Notes: generated by a model from the sequence alone, not told the origin. 64,000 nucleotides of DNA from Thermus neutrinimicus (GCF_022760955.1 NZ_JAKTNU010000001.1:253507-317506), one strand, 5' to 3'; shown: positions 24,227 to 33,369, counted from the stretch's first letter. Made by a program: numbers and translations.

Positions 24227-25915
24227 TTAGGAAAGCCTCCTTTCCAGCTCCGCCACCTTCTCCGCCAGGACCTTCAGGCCCTTTTGCCAAAAGGCCGGGC
24301 TTTCCAGGTCAAAGCCGTAGCGGGCCGCCAGCTCCTTGGCCCGGTACATGCCCGAGGAGGCCAGGAGCGCCTCGTACCGCTCGGCGAAGCCCGGGTCCTC
24401 CTTGGCCTCCTGGTAGAGGGCCAAGCCGAAGAGAAGGCCAAAGGTGTAGGGGTAGTTGTAGAAGTCGGCGCCATAATAGTGTCCCTTCACCGCCCACATG
24501 TAGGGATGATGGCTGGCCAGGGCCTCCCCGTAAGCCTCCTGCTGGGCCTTCAGCATGAGCTCCTTAAACTCCCTTGGGGAAAGCTCCCGGGCCTTCCTCC
24601 TTTCAAAGACCCAGGACTCAAAGAGGAAGCGGCTATGGATGTCCACCACCACCTGGGCCGCCCCTTGCAGGTACGCGTCCAGGATCAAAAGCCCCTCCTC
24701 GGCAGAGGCCTCCTTGAGGGCCGCCTCCACCACCAGGGTCTCGTTCATAATGCTGGCGGTCTCCGCCAGGGTCATGGGCACCTCCCTTAAGGAGGGGGGA
24801 ACCTGGGCCAAGGCGAAGTTGTGGTAGGCGTGGCCCAGCTCGTGGGCCAGGGTGGAGACGGATTCAAAGCTCTCCTCGTAGTTGGCCAGGATGAGGCTTT
24901 TGCCCCCACCCCTCGGCATGCAGTAGGCCCCGCCCACCTTTCCCTTGCGGGGCAGGAGGTCCATCCAGCGCTCTTGGAATGCGGTTTCCGCCACTTTAGC
25001 GGCGTTCGGGACCAGGGCGGCGAGCCCTTCCCGGATGAAGTCCCGGGCCTCCTCCAGGCTCCAGGGCCTTCCCTTTCCCAGGGGGGCAAAGAGGTCCCAC
25101 CAGTCCAGCCTCTCCTTGCCCAGGGCCTTGGCCTTAAGGAGGTGGTAGCGGCGGAAGAGGGGCAGGTTTTCCCGCACCGCTTCCAGGAGGGCCATGAGGG
25201 CTTTTCGGGTGATGCGGTTTCGGTGTAGGCTGGGCTCGAGGTCATCCCGGTAGCCCCGCCTCTGGTTCAGGACAGAGGCCTCCCCCTTGACCCCGTTTAG
25301 GGCGTAGGCCAGGGGCACCTCGTGGCCTTCCCAGGCCTTCAGCTCCGCCTGGTAGGCCTTCTTGCGCACCTCCTCCTCGGGGCGGAAGTAGAGGTTGCGC
25401 ACCTTGGTGATGGGCATCTCCTCCCCGTCCACCACCGCGGTGATCTGGCTGGTGAGGTTCTCGTGGAGCTTGGACCAGGCCTGGCGCCCGGAGAGGGATA
25501 GCTCCGCCGCCAACACCTCTTCCCCCTCGGGCATCATGTGCAGGGCTTCCTCCCGGGCCTCCTCCACCAAGAGGCGGTAAGGGCCGGCCTCCTCTGGGTC
25601 CTGGAGGGCCAGGTAGCGGGTGAGGCGGGGCCTGAGGCGGGCGAAGTCCAGGAAGAGCACCTCCAGCTCGGAGAGCTTGGCCAAGGCGGCCTCGTTGGCG
25701 GTGTCGGCGGTGAAGCGGGCGTAGAGGTAGGCCCAAAGGGGGGTGGATTCCTCCCGAAGGGCGTCCAGGGAGGCCAGGACCTCCCCTAGGGGGGCCTTTT
25801 GGTCCACCTGCTCCTTAAGCTGGTCGATTCGCTTCCTTACCCCTTCCCAGGCTGCCTGGAACTCGGGGCTTTCCAGGCTGGGGAAAAGGGGGGTTAGGTC
25901 CCACGTGGTCTCCAT
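24227..25915 (-). CDS. pepF: Oligoendopeptidase F-type M3 peptidase
   Basis: 562 residues from ATG 25915. It has the zinc site 'LAHELGHAYHNFAL' (HExxH, around residue 350) and the third-ligand Glu in 'PMTLAETASIMNE' about 25 residues later. The C-terminal 'GHYYGADFYNYPYTFGLLFG' Tyr/Gly segment is typical of PepF. Cytoplasmic enzyme cleaving medium-size peptides, fitting the peptide importer at 46-50 kb. An open frame extends 41 codons upstream but is rejected: TATAGT at 25927-25922 lies 6 bases before the ATG. It shares its promoter region with the divergent thioesterase. Confidence 0.93.
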   Translation of the reverse strand: METTWDLTPLFPSLESPEFQAAWEGVRKRIDQLKEQVDQKAPLGEVLASLDALREESTPLWAYLYARFTADTANEAALAKLSELEVLFLDFARLRPRLTRYLALQDPEEAGPYRLLVEEAREEALHMMPEGEEVLAAELSLSGRQAWSKLHENLTSQITAVVDGEEMPITKVRNLYFRPEEEVRKKAYQAELKAWEGHEVPLAYALNGVKGEASVLNQRRGYRDDLEPSLHRNRITRKALMALLEAVRENLPLFRRYHLLKAKALGKERLDWWDLFAPLGKGRPWSLEEARDFIREGLAALVPNAAKVAETAFQERWMDLLPRKGKVGGAYCMPRGGGKSLILANYEESFESVSTLAHELGHAYHNFALAQVPPSLREVPMTLAETASIMNETLVVEAALKEASAEEGLLILDAYLQGAAQVVVDIHSRFLFESWVFERRKARELSPREFKELMLKAQQEAYGEALASHHPYMWAVKGHYYGADFYNYPYTFGLLFGLALYQEAKEDPGFAERYEALLASSGMYRAKELAARYGFDLESPAFWQKGLKVLAEKVAELERRLS

Positions 25916-25921
25916 GGCCCC

Positions 25922-25927
25922 ACTATA
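25922..25927 (-). promoter_or_regulatory. -10 of pepF, leaderless
   Basis: TATAGT on the minus strand, 6 bases before the pepF ATG and one base from the palindrome at 25929-25944. Confidence 0.6.
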
Positions 25928-25928
25928 C

Positions 25929-25944
25929 CTGACCCGCGGGTCAG
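25929..25944. promoter_or_regulatory. 16-bp perfect palindrome, candidate operator
   Basis: CTGACCCGCGGGTCAG is a perfect inverted repeat centred between the two divergent -10 elements of pepF and the thioesterase gene. Its left edge, CTGACC, also sits 16 bases from the thioesterase -10 and could double as that promoter's -35. A dimeric regulator here could control both genes. Confidence 0.5.
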
Positions 25945-25950
25945 CCCTGG

Positions 25951-25956
25951 TATACT
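25951..25956 (+). promoter_or_regulatory. -10 of the thioesterase gene, leaderless
   Basis: TATACT, ending 8 bases before GTG 25965. Confidence 0.6.
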
Positions 25957-25964
25957 TGGGCTCC

Positions 25965-26366
25965 GTGGAGGGGTTTCCCGTATCCGTACCCATACAGGTG
26001 CGCTTCCGCGACCTGGATGCCCTGGGGCACGTGAACAACGCCGTCTACCTCACCTACCTTGAGGTGGCCCGCGCCGCCTACTTCCAGAGATTGGAAAGGG
26101 ACTGGGTGGGAAAGGGGCACTTCATCCTGGCCCGGGCGGAGGTGGATTTCCTGAGGCCCATCCTCCTCGAGGACCCGGTGGAGGTGGGGGTCAGGGTGGT
26201 GCGCATCGGGCGAAGCAGCTTTGACATGGAGTACCTCCTCCTGGCAAAGGGGGAGGAGGCCGCCCGGGGCAAGACGGTCCAGGTCTGGCTGGAAGGAGGC
26301 AGGCCTGCCCCTTTACCTCCCCACATCCGGGAGCGCATAGAGGCCCTGGAAGGCCGTTCCTTCTAG
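25965..26366 (+). CDS. Acyl-CoA thioesterase, hotdog fold (4HBT/YbgC-like)
   Basis: 133 residues from GTG 25965; the longer open frame upstream lies across the promoter region. 'VRFRDLDALGHVNNAVYLTYLEVARAAYF' region, with the catalytic Asp in RFRDLDALGHVNN (about 14-26), is the 4-hydroxybenzoyl-CoA thioesterase signature. 'RAEVDFLRPI' and 'SFDMEYLL' are the following strands. It hydrolyses acyl-CoA of unknown chain. Its last 4 bases overlap the convergent end of mutS2. Confidence 0.9.
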   Translation: MEGFPVSVPIQVRFRDLDALGHVNNAVYLTYLEVARAAYFQRLERDWVGKGHFILARAEVDFLRPILLEDPVEVGVRVVRIGRSSFDMEYLLLAKGEEAARGKTVQVWLEGGRPAPLPPHIRERIEALEGRSF

Positions 26367-28603
26367 CCCCTGAGCACCACCACCGTGACCCCGTGCCCCC
26401 CCTCGTGGGGAGGGGCGTCGGCGAAGGTTTCCACCCTTTTGTCCCGCCTTAGGGCCTCGCGGATGGCCTGCCTAAGGGCCCCGGTGCCCTTGCCGTGGAG
26501 GAGGCGCAAGGTGGGAAGGCCCAAGGAGCGGGCCTCCTCCAGGGCGTGGTCCACCTCCAAGAGGGCTTCCTCCACGGTAAGCCCCCTGAGGTCCACCTCC
26601 TTTACCTCCCTTCGCGGCTTTAGGCCGAGGGCCTTGGGGGTTTCCTGGGCCTTGAGGGGGGTGAGTTCCCTGGCCTTCACCGTCATCTTCACCGGGCCCA
26701 CCTGGACCAAGGCCTCCTCTCCCCTCAGCTCCAGAAGCCTTCCCTGGCGCTTCAGGGAGGGGATCTCCACCATCTGCCCCGCCTCGAGGCCCCTAGGCAC
26801 CTCCACGGCACCCGTGGGTGTGCTCCTGGTGTACCGTTCCCTCAGGGCTAGAAGCTCCCTCAGGGCATCCTTTTTCCCCTGGGTTTTGGCCTTTTCCTTG
26901 AGGGCCTTGAGTTCCGCTTCCACCTTGAGGAGCTTCTGACGGACCTCCTCCTCCAGGGCCTTGAGCCTTTGCGCCCGCTCCTCCTCAAAGCGGGCTTCCC
27001 GCTCCTCCAGGCGTTTCCTTAGGGCCTCCACCTGGGCCATCTGGGAAAGGAGCCGGCTTCGCTCCTCCTCTAGGCGCAACCTTTCCGCCTCCAGCTCCTC
27101 CAGGAGGGCCTCCAGCCTTCCCCCTTGGGGCAGAAGGCTTTCCGCCCGCTTCAGCACCGCCTCGGGCAGGGAAAGCCTCCTGGCGATGGCCAAGGCGTAG
27201 CTCCGCCCTGGCACCCCCAGGACCAGCTCGTAGGTGGGGCGCAAGCCCTCCAGGTCAAAGCGCATGGAGGCGTTTTGGATGCCCCTTCGCCCCTGGGCGA
27301 AGGCCTTCAGGGGGGAGAGGTGGGTGGTGACCAAGCCCTTGACCCCTTTTTCCAGGAGGGCTTCCAGGATGGCTTGGGAAAGGGCGGCTCCCTCCTCGGG
27401 GTCGGTGCCACTGCCCAGCTCGTCGATGAGGACCAGGCTCCGGGCCGTGGCGTCTTGGAGCATCTCCTTTAGCCTTCTCAAGTGCCCGGCGAAGGTGGAG
27501 AGGTTTTCCTGAAGGGACTGCTCGTCGCCGATGTCGGCGAAGACCCTGTCAGGCCAGGCCAGGGTGGCCCCCTTGGCGGCCACGAAAAGCCCCGACTGGG
27601 CCATGAGCACCGCCAGGCCCAGGGTTTTTAGGAGGGCGGTCTTCCCCCCCATGTTGGGGCCGGAGACCAGGATGAGGCGCCTTTCCCCGTCCAGGGAAAG
27701 GGAGTTGGGGACGGGATTGGGGATGAGGGGGTGGAAGGCTTGGGAAAGCTGGTAGGCCTCCCCGAAGCGGGGCCGGGTAAGCCCCAGATCCCGGGCCAGG
27801 GCCGCCTGGGCCTGGATGAGGTCCAGAAGGCCCAGGGCCTCGAGGGTGCCGGGCAGTTCCCCATCCCCCGCTAGGGTCTCGGAAAGCTCCCGCAGGATGC
27901 GGTTTACCTCCTCCTCCTCCTGAAGGCGCAGGGCCTGGAGGCGGTTATTCAGCTTCACCACGGAGAGGGGCTCTAGGAAAAGGGTGGCCCCGGACTCGGA
28001 CTCGTCCAGGAGGATGCCGGGGATTTTCTGGGCCATACCCGCCTTCACCGGGATGCAGTAGCGCTCGCGGCGCAGGGTCACGAACCGATCCTGGACCGCC
28101 TCGGGGTGGCGGTCCAAAAGGGCGTAGAGCCTCTCCAGGATTTGCTGGCGCAGGGGTTTTAGCTCCCGGCGGATGGCGAAAAGCCTAGGGCTTGCCTCGT
28201 CCCGCACGGCCCCTTCCTCGTCCAGGGCCTTTCTCACCTTGGCGAGGAAGGTCCTGTGCTCCCCGATGCCCGCCGCCACCTGGCTCAGGAGGTTCCCTAG
28301 GGGAAGGAGCTCCTCCTTGAGGGCTATGGCCCCCTCCAGGGCTTGGGCTCCCTTGAGGAGTTCCAGGCCCGAAAGCCTAGCCCCCGCCAGGGCCCTTTGG
28401 TAGGCCTCCTCGAGGGCGCCCGCCTCGGGAAGGGCGTAGGGATAGGCCAGGGCTTCCTGGGTTAGCCCGTGGCGCCTTTCTGCCTCCTCCTGGGAGAGGG
28501 GGGCAAGGGCCAAGGCCAGCCTTCGCCCCAAGGGGGTCTTGGCCCTTTCCGATAGGAGGGCGCGGACCTTGGGGAACTCCAGGACCTCGAGGACATCCCG
28601 CAC
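26363..28603 (-). CDS. mutS2: Endonuclease MutS2
   Basis: 746 residues starting at GTG 28603. MutS-type core and ATPase: Walker A 'GPNMGGKTALLKTLGL' (about 312-327), Walker B 'LVLIDELGSGTDPEEG' (about 389-404), 'TTHLSPLKAFA'. A long coiled coil spans about 490-600 (Glu/Arg/Leu heptads), and the C-terminal Smr nuclease domain contains 'VDLRGLTVEEAL' and 'HGKGTGALR'. The N-terminal mismatch-recognition domain of MutS1 is missing, as expected. In T. thermophilus MutS2 is a branched-DNA nuclease that suppresses recombination; in other bacteria it also rescues collided ribosomes. Confidence 0.95.
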   Translation of the reverse strand: MRDVLEVLEFPKVRALLSERAKTPLGRRLALALAPLSQEEAERRHGLTQEALAYPYALPEAGALEEAYQRALAGARLSGLELLKGAQALEGAIALKEELLPLGNLLSQVAAGIGEHRTFLAKVRKALDEEGAVRDEASPRLFAIRRELKPLRQQILERLYALLDRHPEAVQDRFVTLRRERYCIPVKAGMAQKIPGILLDESESGATLFLEPLSVVKLNNRLQALRLQEEEEVNRILRELSETLAGDGELPGTLEALGLLDLIQAQAALARDLGLTRPRFGEAYQLSQAFHPLIPNPVPNSLSLDGERRLILVSGPNMGGKTALLKTLGLAVLMAQSGLFVAAKGATLAWPDRVFADIGDEQSLQENLSTFAGHLRRLKEMLQDATARSLVLIDELGSGTDPEEGAALSQAILEALLEKGVKGLVTTHLSPLKAFAQGRRGIQNASMRFDLEGLRPTYELVLGVPGRSYALAIARRLSLPEAVLKRAESLLPQGGRLEALLEELEAERLRLEEERSRLLSQMAQVEALRKRLEEREARFEEERAQRLKALEEEVRQKLLKVEAELKALKEKAKTQGKKDALRELLALRERYTRSTPTGAVEVPRGLEAGQMVEIPSLKRQGRLLELRGEEALVQVGPVKMTVKARELTPLKAQETPKALGLKPRREVKEVDLRGLTVEEALLEVDHALEEARSLGLPTLRLLHGKGTGALRQAIREALRRDKRVETFADAPPHEGGHGVTVVVLRG

Positions 28604-28611
28604 AAAAGCCT

Positions 28612-28617
28612 AGTATA
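28612..28617 (-). promoter_or_regulatory. -10 of mutS2, leaderless
   Basis: TATACT on the minus strand, 8 bases before GTG 28603. A weak TTAAGG at 28640-28635, 17 bases upstream, may be the -35 and overlaps the end of the upstream gene. Confidence 0.6.
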
Positions 28618-28628
28618 CCGGGAAAGCC

Positions 28629-28991
28629 CTAGCGCCTTAACAGGCGAAGAAGCAGGGAGAAGGCCACCTCGCCCCCAGGGCCCAAGGCCTTTTGCAAAAG
28701 GAGCCCCACCCGGCCTAACCGCCCCGGGGGTAAGAGGGCAAGAAGCCACATGAGAAGGGAAAGGAGTCGCTGGCGTTCCTCCGGGGAGAGGTTTTCCCAG
28801 CGGGCCTTGGCCTCCCGGAGCAAGGCCCGGGCCCGTTCCCAGAAGCCAGGGGCCTTGGTGTTTTCCCCCTTTAGGGCCTCCAGCCGCACCAGGAGGTTCC
28901 CCTCGGTTTGGAGGGTTTTCGGGGTTTGGGCTTGCGGTCTACCCATCCGCCGCGCCTTGGGGGCCAAGCGCTTAAGCCGCATGGGCTCCAT
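28629..28991 (-). CDS. Hypothetical basic/helical protein
   Basis: 120 residues. The N-terminal 35 are basic (Lys/Arg-rich, KRLAPKARRMGRPQAQ), then helices with 'FWERARALLREAKARWENLSPEERQRLL'. The C-terminal third is Leu/Gly-rich with one possible membrane-associating helix (about 82-100). Its first base coincides with the last base of the GH13 gene (28991), so it is in the same operon. No family recognised. Confidence 0.5.
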   Translation of the reverse strand: MEPMRLKRLAPKARRMGRPQAQTPKTLQTEGNLLVRLEALKGENTKAPGFWERARALLREAKARWENLSPEERQRLLSLLMWLLALLPPGRLGRVGLLLQKALGPGGEVAFSLLLRLLRR

Positions 28992-30703
28992 TATAAAGGC
29001 TGGAAGAGGAGGTACGAGGCCTCCATCTCCCCTTCCACCTCCTTCTCAGCCAGGAGGTCTAGGCCGCGAGGGAGGGTGATTCTCGCCCCTCCGGGGGCGA
29101 AAAAGGCCCAGACCTCCTGGCCCCGGTACCGCCTTTTGAAGGCCAACACCCCTTTGCCGGCCTCGAGGGGGAGAAGCCCTCCCAGGCGCAGGACAGGGTG
29201 GGTGCGCTTGAGGTGGGCCAGCCTGCGGATGAGGCTCAAGACCTCGTGGTTCCATGCGCCTTCGTCCCAGGGGAAGGGGGCCCGGCAGTAGGGGTCTCCT
29301 TGCCACCTTGCGTGGGGGTTGGGTTGGGAAAGGCCCACCTCGTCCCCGTAGTAGATGGCGGGGCTTCCCGGGAAGGCGAAGAGGAGGGCGTAGGCCAGCT
29401 GGAACCGTCCCACATCCCCCTTAAGCCGCCAAAGGGCGCGGGGGATGTCGTGGGAAGAGAGGAGGGTGTACATGCTGTGCCGAAGCTGCACGGGCAGGGC
29501 CTGGTAGTGGTCCCAGAGGACCTCCCAGGCCTCCTGGGCATCCAGGTGGACGTGGCGTCCGTGCACATCCCTTCCGGAAAGCCACTCCATCACGGGGTGG
29601 GCGAAGCCCGCATAGTGCATGGCCCCATCCAGGGTATGGGCCCTTAGGGTGGGGGTGGCGTCGTAGGAGAGTTCCCCGAAGACCACGGCCTCGGGCCTTT
29701 CCTCCTTAGCGGCCCGGGCTAAGGCCCGAAGCCAGCGGGCATTCTTGCGGTTCGTCCCCCCTTCCCCGATGGAGTGGGCCACATCCAGCCTGAAGCCGTG
29801 GGCCAGGCGCATCCAGTAGCGGATGGGGGCCCGCCGGCCATAGACGAGGCGCTCCTGGGTGAGGGGGGAGGCATAGTCCAGCTTGGGCATGGACTTTATC
29901 CCCCAGAAGGCGGCGTAGGAGCCATCGGGATTAAAGCTGAACATGCCCCGCTCTGGGCTTTTGGGGTCCTTTAGGGCCCTTTGAAACCAAGGGTGGGTGG
30001 CCCCCACATGGTTGAAGACGCCATCCAGCACCAGGCGCATGCCCCTCTTTTCCAAGGCCTGGAAGAGGGCTTCCAGGGCCTCTTCTCCTCCCAGGTGGGG
30101 GTCCACCCGAAGGTAGTCCTCCGTGTCGTAGCGGTGGCTGCTTGGGCTTTGGAAGATGGGCGTCAGGTAAAGGGTTTCCACCCCTAGGCTTTCCAGGTAG
30201 GGGAGGGCCTCCAGAATGCCCCAAAGATCCCCCCCGTAGAACTCCCAAGCCCCTTCCGGGCCCGGGGGTTCGTTCCAGGCCTTTTTGCGGATGGGCTTGC
30301 CCATGAGAAGCCATTCCCCGTCCTTGGGGGCGAGTTCCTTCCGCCCCTGGCGGAAGCGATCGGGGAAGATCTGGTAATAGACCGTGCCCAGGGCCCACCA
30401 GGGGGGAAGGGGCCCCGCCAGGAGGTGGAAGAAGCGGTCGTAGCGGGGGAGGGTTTTTTCCAGGCCGTGGCTTCCCACATAGCCCTCGGGCAGGAGGAAG
30501 CAATAGCGAAAAGGGCTTGTGTGCACGGCAAGTCGCACCCTTAGGCCTCCTTGGGCCCGGTGCATGGGTTTTTTGTGGATCTCCCCGTCCTTTTCGTAGA
30601 GGAAAAGCCCCTCCTTCGCCTCGGTTTCCAGGAAAAAGCTCACCTCCTCCCCCAGCTCTGGCAGGGGGGGATGGAGGTGCTCCAGGTCGTGGTAGTGGGC
30701 CAC
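28991..30703 (-). CDS. GH13 alpha-glucan hydrolase (neopullulanase/cyclomaltodextrinase type)
   Basis: 570 residues starting at GTG 30703, 4 bases after the malG-like stop. An N-terminal beta domain (about 1-100) is followed by a (beta/alpha)8 barrel with the four GH13 regions: 'DGVFNHVG' (I), 'GFRLDVAHS' (II, nucleophile Asp), 'VFGELSYD' (III, acid/base Glu) and 'LLSSHDIPR' (IV, HD). 'YYQIFPDRF' near residue 109 and region V fit the neopullulanase/maltogenic amylase subgroup. No signal peptide, so it degrades imported maltodextrins in the cytoplasm, in line with its place directly after the importer genes. Confidence 0.92.
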   Translation of the reverse strand: MAHYHDLEHLHPPLPELGEEVSFFLETEAKEGLFLYEKDGEIHKKPMHRAQGGLRVRLAVHTSPFRYCFLLPEGYVGSHGLEKTLPRYDRFFHLLAGPLPPWWALGTVYYQIFPDRFRQGRKELAPKDGEWLLMGKPIRKKAWNEPPGPEGAWEFYGGDLWGILEALPYLESLGVETLYLTPIFQSPSSHRYDTEDYLRVDPHLGGEEALEALFQALEKRGMRLVLDGVFNHVGATHPWFQRALKDPKSPERGMFSFNPDGSYAAFWGIKSMPKLDYASPLTQERLVYGRRAPIRYWMRLAHGFRLDVAHSIGEGGTNRKNARWLRALARAAKEERPEAVVFGELSYDATPTLRAHTLDGAMHYAGFAHPVMEWLSGRDVHGRHVHLDAQEAWEVLWDHYQALPVQLRHSMYTLLSSHDIPRALWRLKGDVGRFQLAYALLFAFPGSPAIYYGDEVGLSQPNPHARWQGDPYCRAPFPWDEGAWNHEVLSLIRRLAHLKRTHPVLRLGGLLPLEAGKGVLAFKRRYRGQEVWAFFAPGGARITLPRGLDLLAEKEVEGEMEASYLLFQPL

Positions 30704-30707
30704 GGGT

Positions 30708-32027
30708 CTACTCCTTCACCGCCCCTGCGGTGTACCCGGAGACGAAGTACTGTTGGAAGCCGTAAAAGAGGAAGAGGATGGGCAGGGAGCCTAAGACGCT
30801 GGCGGCGGCGAAGATCCCCCACTTGGTCTGGAACTGGCCGGTGGTGAAACTCCGAAGCCCCACGCCCACGTTCCAGCTCTCCACCCCCGTGAGGACCAGG
30901 TTGGCCAGGACAAACTCGGAATAGGTGCCCACGAACTGCAGGAGGAAGATGAAGACGAACATGGGGGCGGAAAGGGGGAGGAGGATTTTGGTGAAGACCT
31001 GCCACTTGGTGGCCCCGTCCACCATGGCCGCCTCCTCGAGGCTCGGGCTGATGCTTTCTAGGTATCCCTTGTACACCCAGGTGCCGAAGCTGATGATCCC
31101 CCCGGAGTAGGCCAGCACGAGCCCGGTGAAGGTGTTCAAAAGGTCCAGGCGGGAAAGGAGGTAGTAGATGGCCACCAAGGCCAGAAATCCGGGGAACATC
31201 TGCACGAAGATGAAGAAGAGGAGCATGGGGTAGCGGCCGGGAAGATGGCGGAAGCGGGCGAAGGCGTAGCCAGCGGTGGCGGTGAGCAAAACGGCCAAAA
31301 GGCCCGTGAGCCCGGAGATGAGGAAGGTGTTGCGCACCCACAGCAGGAACTTGGCCTCCGTCCCCTTTCCGGTGAACTGCTTGGGGGAAAGGGTAAGGGC
31401 CAGGGCGAATACGCTCAGGGCCAGGAGGAGCAGAGCCCTCCCTTGCCAGAGGTCCATCCAGTCCCCCGGGGTGGAAAGCCGCCTCAGGAGGCCGATGAAG
31501 GCCACGGCCAAAAGGGCGAGCCCCCCAAGGAGGAGAAGGCCCACCTGGTAGGGGTAAAGCACCACCCCCTCCACCAGCTTGGCGTAGTTTTCCAGGGAGG
31601 GATTGGGCACGTAGGGGATAACCTTGGCGTCCAAGAGGAGAAACCCCGTGTCCGGCCTGCGGAAGCTGAAGAGGTTGTTGGTGGGGTCAAAGCTGGCGGC
31701 CACCACCTGCACCACGGGGTAGTAGACCAGCAGGATCAGGACCCAGAGGAAAAGGTGGGTTACCCCCTGCCGGAAAAGGGGCCAGGGGCTTCGCTTGCGC
31801 CCCTGGAGGCGGTTCAAAAGCGCGGTATAGACCAGGCTATAGAGGAGGACGAGGAGGACTAGGCCCAAAAGGATGCCCAGGGCATAGGCCCAGCCATAGG
31901 GCACGAAGACGCTGCCGAAGGCCACCTGTTTGCGGTAGGAGCCCTCGTCAAAGAGCCGGTGGGCCGCGAACCAGTAGGCTCCATAGAGGCCAAGGCCAAA
32001 AAGGAGAAGGAAAAGAAGCCGCCGCAT
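30708..32027 (-). CDS. malG: Maltodextrin-type ABC transporter permease (MalG-like, extended)
   Basis: 439 residues, clearly longer than the usual 280-300 for MalG. The C-terminal about 230 residues are the transport core with the EAA loop 'EEAAMVDGATKWQVFTKILLPLS' region (about 330-350). Preceding it are extra hydrophobic segments (about 4-22, 43-66, 84-106, 150-175, 194-212). It ends in 'YTAGAVKE', typical of MalG-type proteins. It follows malF by one base. Inner-membrane subunit that docks on a shared MalK-type ATPase, not encoded here. The sugar is inferred from the neighbours. Confidence 0.88.
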   Translation of the reverse strand: MRRLLFLLLFGLGLYGAYWFAAHRLFDEGSYRKQVAFGSVFVPYGWAYALGILLGLVLLVLLYSLVYTALLNRLQGRKRSPWPLFRQGVTHLFLWVLILLVYYPVVQVVAASFDPTNNLFSFRRPDTGFLLLDAKVIPYVPNPSLENYAKLVEGVVLYPYQVGLLLLGGLALLAVAFIGLLRRLSTPGDWMDLWQGRALLLLALSVFALALTLSPKQFTGKGTEAKFLLWVRNTFLISGLTGLLAVLLTATAGYAFARFRHLPGRYPMLLFFIFVQMFPGFLALVAIYYLLSRLDLLNTFTGLVLAYSGGIISFGTWVYKGYLESISPSLEEAAMVDGATKWQVFTKILLPLSAPMFVFIFLLQFVGTYSEFVLANLVLTGVESWNVGVGLRSFTTGQFQTKWGIFAAASVLGSLPILFLFYGFQQYFVSGYTAGAVKE

Positions 32028-32028
32028 C

Positions 32029-33357
32029 CTACCTCACCTCCCTCAGGGCTCCGGTGATGCGGAAGTTCACCAGGCTGATGGCCACGGTGATGGCGAAGAT
32101 GAGAAGGCTGATGGCCGCCCCTAGGCCGTAGGCGGACTGCCCCTCCGCGCTGAAGGCGGTTTTGTAGGCCCAGGAGATGAGGATGTCCGTGGCCTGGGCT
32201 GTGGCCAAGCGGCCTTCCTGGGCAGGCCCCCCACCGGTGAGGAGGTAGATGATGTAGAAGTTGTTGAAGTTGAAGGCAAAGGAGGAGAGGAGGATGGGTA
32301 CCATGGGCTTTTCCAGAAGGGGCAGGGTGATGCCCCATAGGGCCTGCCAGGGGGTGGCTCCATCCACCTTAGCGGCCTCATAGAGCTCATCGGGGATGGT
32401 GGAAAGGGCTCCCAAGGTGGCGGTCATCATGTAGGGGAAGCCCAGCCAGAGGTTCACCAGGAGGATGGCCACCTTGGCCCAGTCGGGGTCGTTGAGCCAG
32501 GGAATGGGGTAGATGCCCAAAACCCCAAGAAGGCGGTTGATGGCCCCAAAGTTGTAGTTGAGAAGGGCCACAAAGACCTGCACGGTGATCACCCCCGGCA
32601 ACGCCCAGGAAACGATGAGCACCGTGCGGTAGAAGTTCCTTAGCTTTAAGGCTTTGTTGTTGAGGACAAGGCCCAACACCAAGCCCAAAAGGGCATTGAG
32701 GAGCACGGTGGTTAAGGCGAAGGCCACGTTCCAGGCGAAGACGGGGAAGAGGGCCTTGCTGGCCTGGGAGAGGATGAAGGCGAAGTTTTTAAGGCCCACG
32801 AAGCGGAAGGCGTTCACCTTGGCCACGAAGGCGGCTTGGAAGGGCGGGGTGCGGTCCAGGACCAAGGCGTTTCCCTCAGCCTCGAGGATCCTGGCCCGGA
32901 GGCGGTGCCCCTCGGCGTACACCTCCACGGTTTCCCCTGCGCAGGGACTGCAGCGAAGGGCTTCCTCCACCGCTTCCTCCAGAAGGAGCCGCGGCCCTTG
33001 GTGCGCCACCACCCGGGTTTCCGTGGAGCGATCGGGGAAGCCGCTTCGGGCCCCCGAGTAGTCGGTGAAGGCCAGGTAAACCGTGAGGGCGATGGGGTAG
33101 AGGGTGAAGACCAAGAGAAAGGAAAGGGCGGGGAGGAAGTAGTACCAGTCGGTAAGCCAGGGAAAAAGGCGTCCCATCAGGAGGGCCCCCGGCACCAGCA
33201 CCAGGAGGGCCAGGACCAGGATGGTCCAGCCTGGAGGGGCCAGGTAGGCCTCGAGGGCCAGGTACCCCAGGATGCCCACCGCTGCGGAAAGGATTAGTAG
33301 GCCCAAAAGGAGGGATAGGGCCAGGAGGAAACCCTTGAGGCCAGGGGGGTGCTTCAT
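32029..33357 (-). CDS. malF: Maltodextrin-type ABC transporter permease (MalF-like)
   Basis: 442 residues with about eight hydrophobic segments. A periplasmic domain (about 95-195) lies between helices 3 and 4 as in MalF and contains two close cysteines, 'RCSPCAGE' near 137. The EAA loop reads 'YEAAKVDGATPWQALWGITLPLL' at about 335-357. Preceded by a 13-bp hairpin that may adjust expression relative to malE. TATCTT, 6 bases before the ATG, might act as a weak separate promoter. Partner of the MalG-like permease. Confidence 0.9.
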   Translation of the reverse strand: MKHPPGLKGFLLALSLLLGLLILSAAVGILGYLALEAYLAPPGWTILVLALLVLVPGALLMGRLFPWLTDWYYFLPALSFLLVFTLYPIALTVYLAFTDYSGARSGFPDRSTETRVVAHQGPRLLLEEAVEEALRCSPCAGETVEVYAEGHRLRARILEAEGNALVLDRTPPFQAAFVAKVNAFRFVGLKNFAFILSQASKALFPVFAWNVAFALTTVLLNALLGLVLGLVLNNKALKLRNFYRTVLIVSWALPGVITVQVFVALLNYNFGAINRLLGVLGIYPIPWLNDPDWAKVAILLVNLWLGFPYMMTATLGALSTIPDELYEAAKVDGATPWQALWGITLPLLEKPMVPILLSSFAFNFNNFYIIYLLTGGGPAQEGRLATAQATDILISWAYKTAFSAEGQSAYGLGAAISLLIFAITVAISLVNFRITGALREVR

Positions 33358-33369
33358 GGCTTAAAGATA

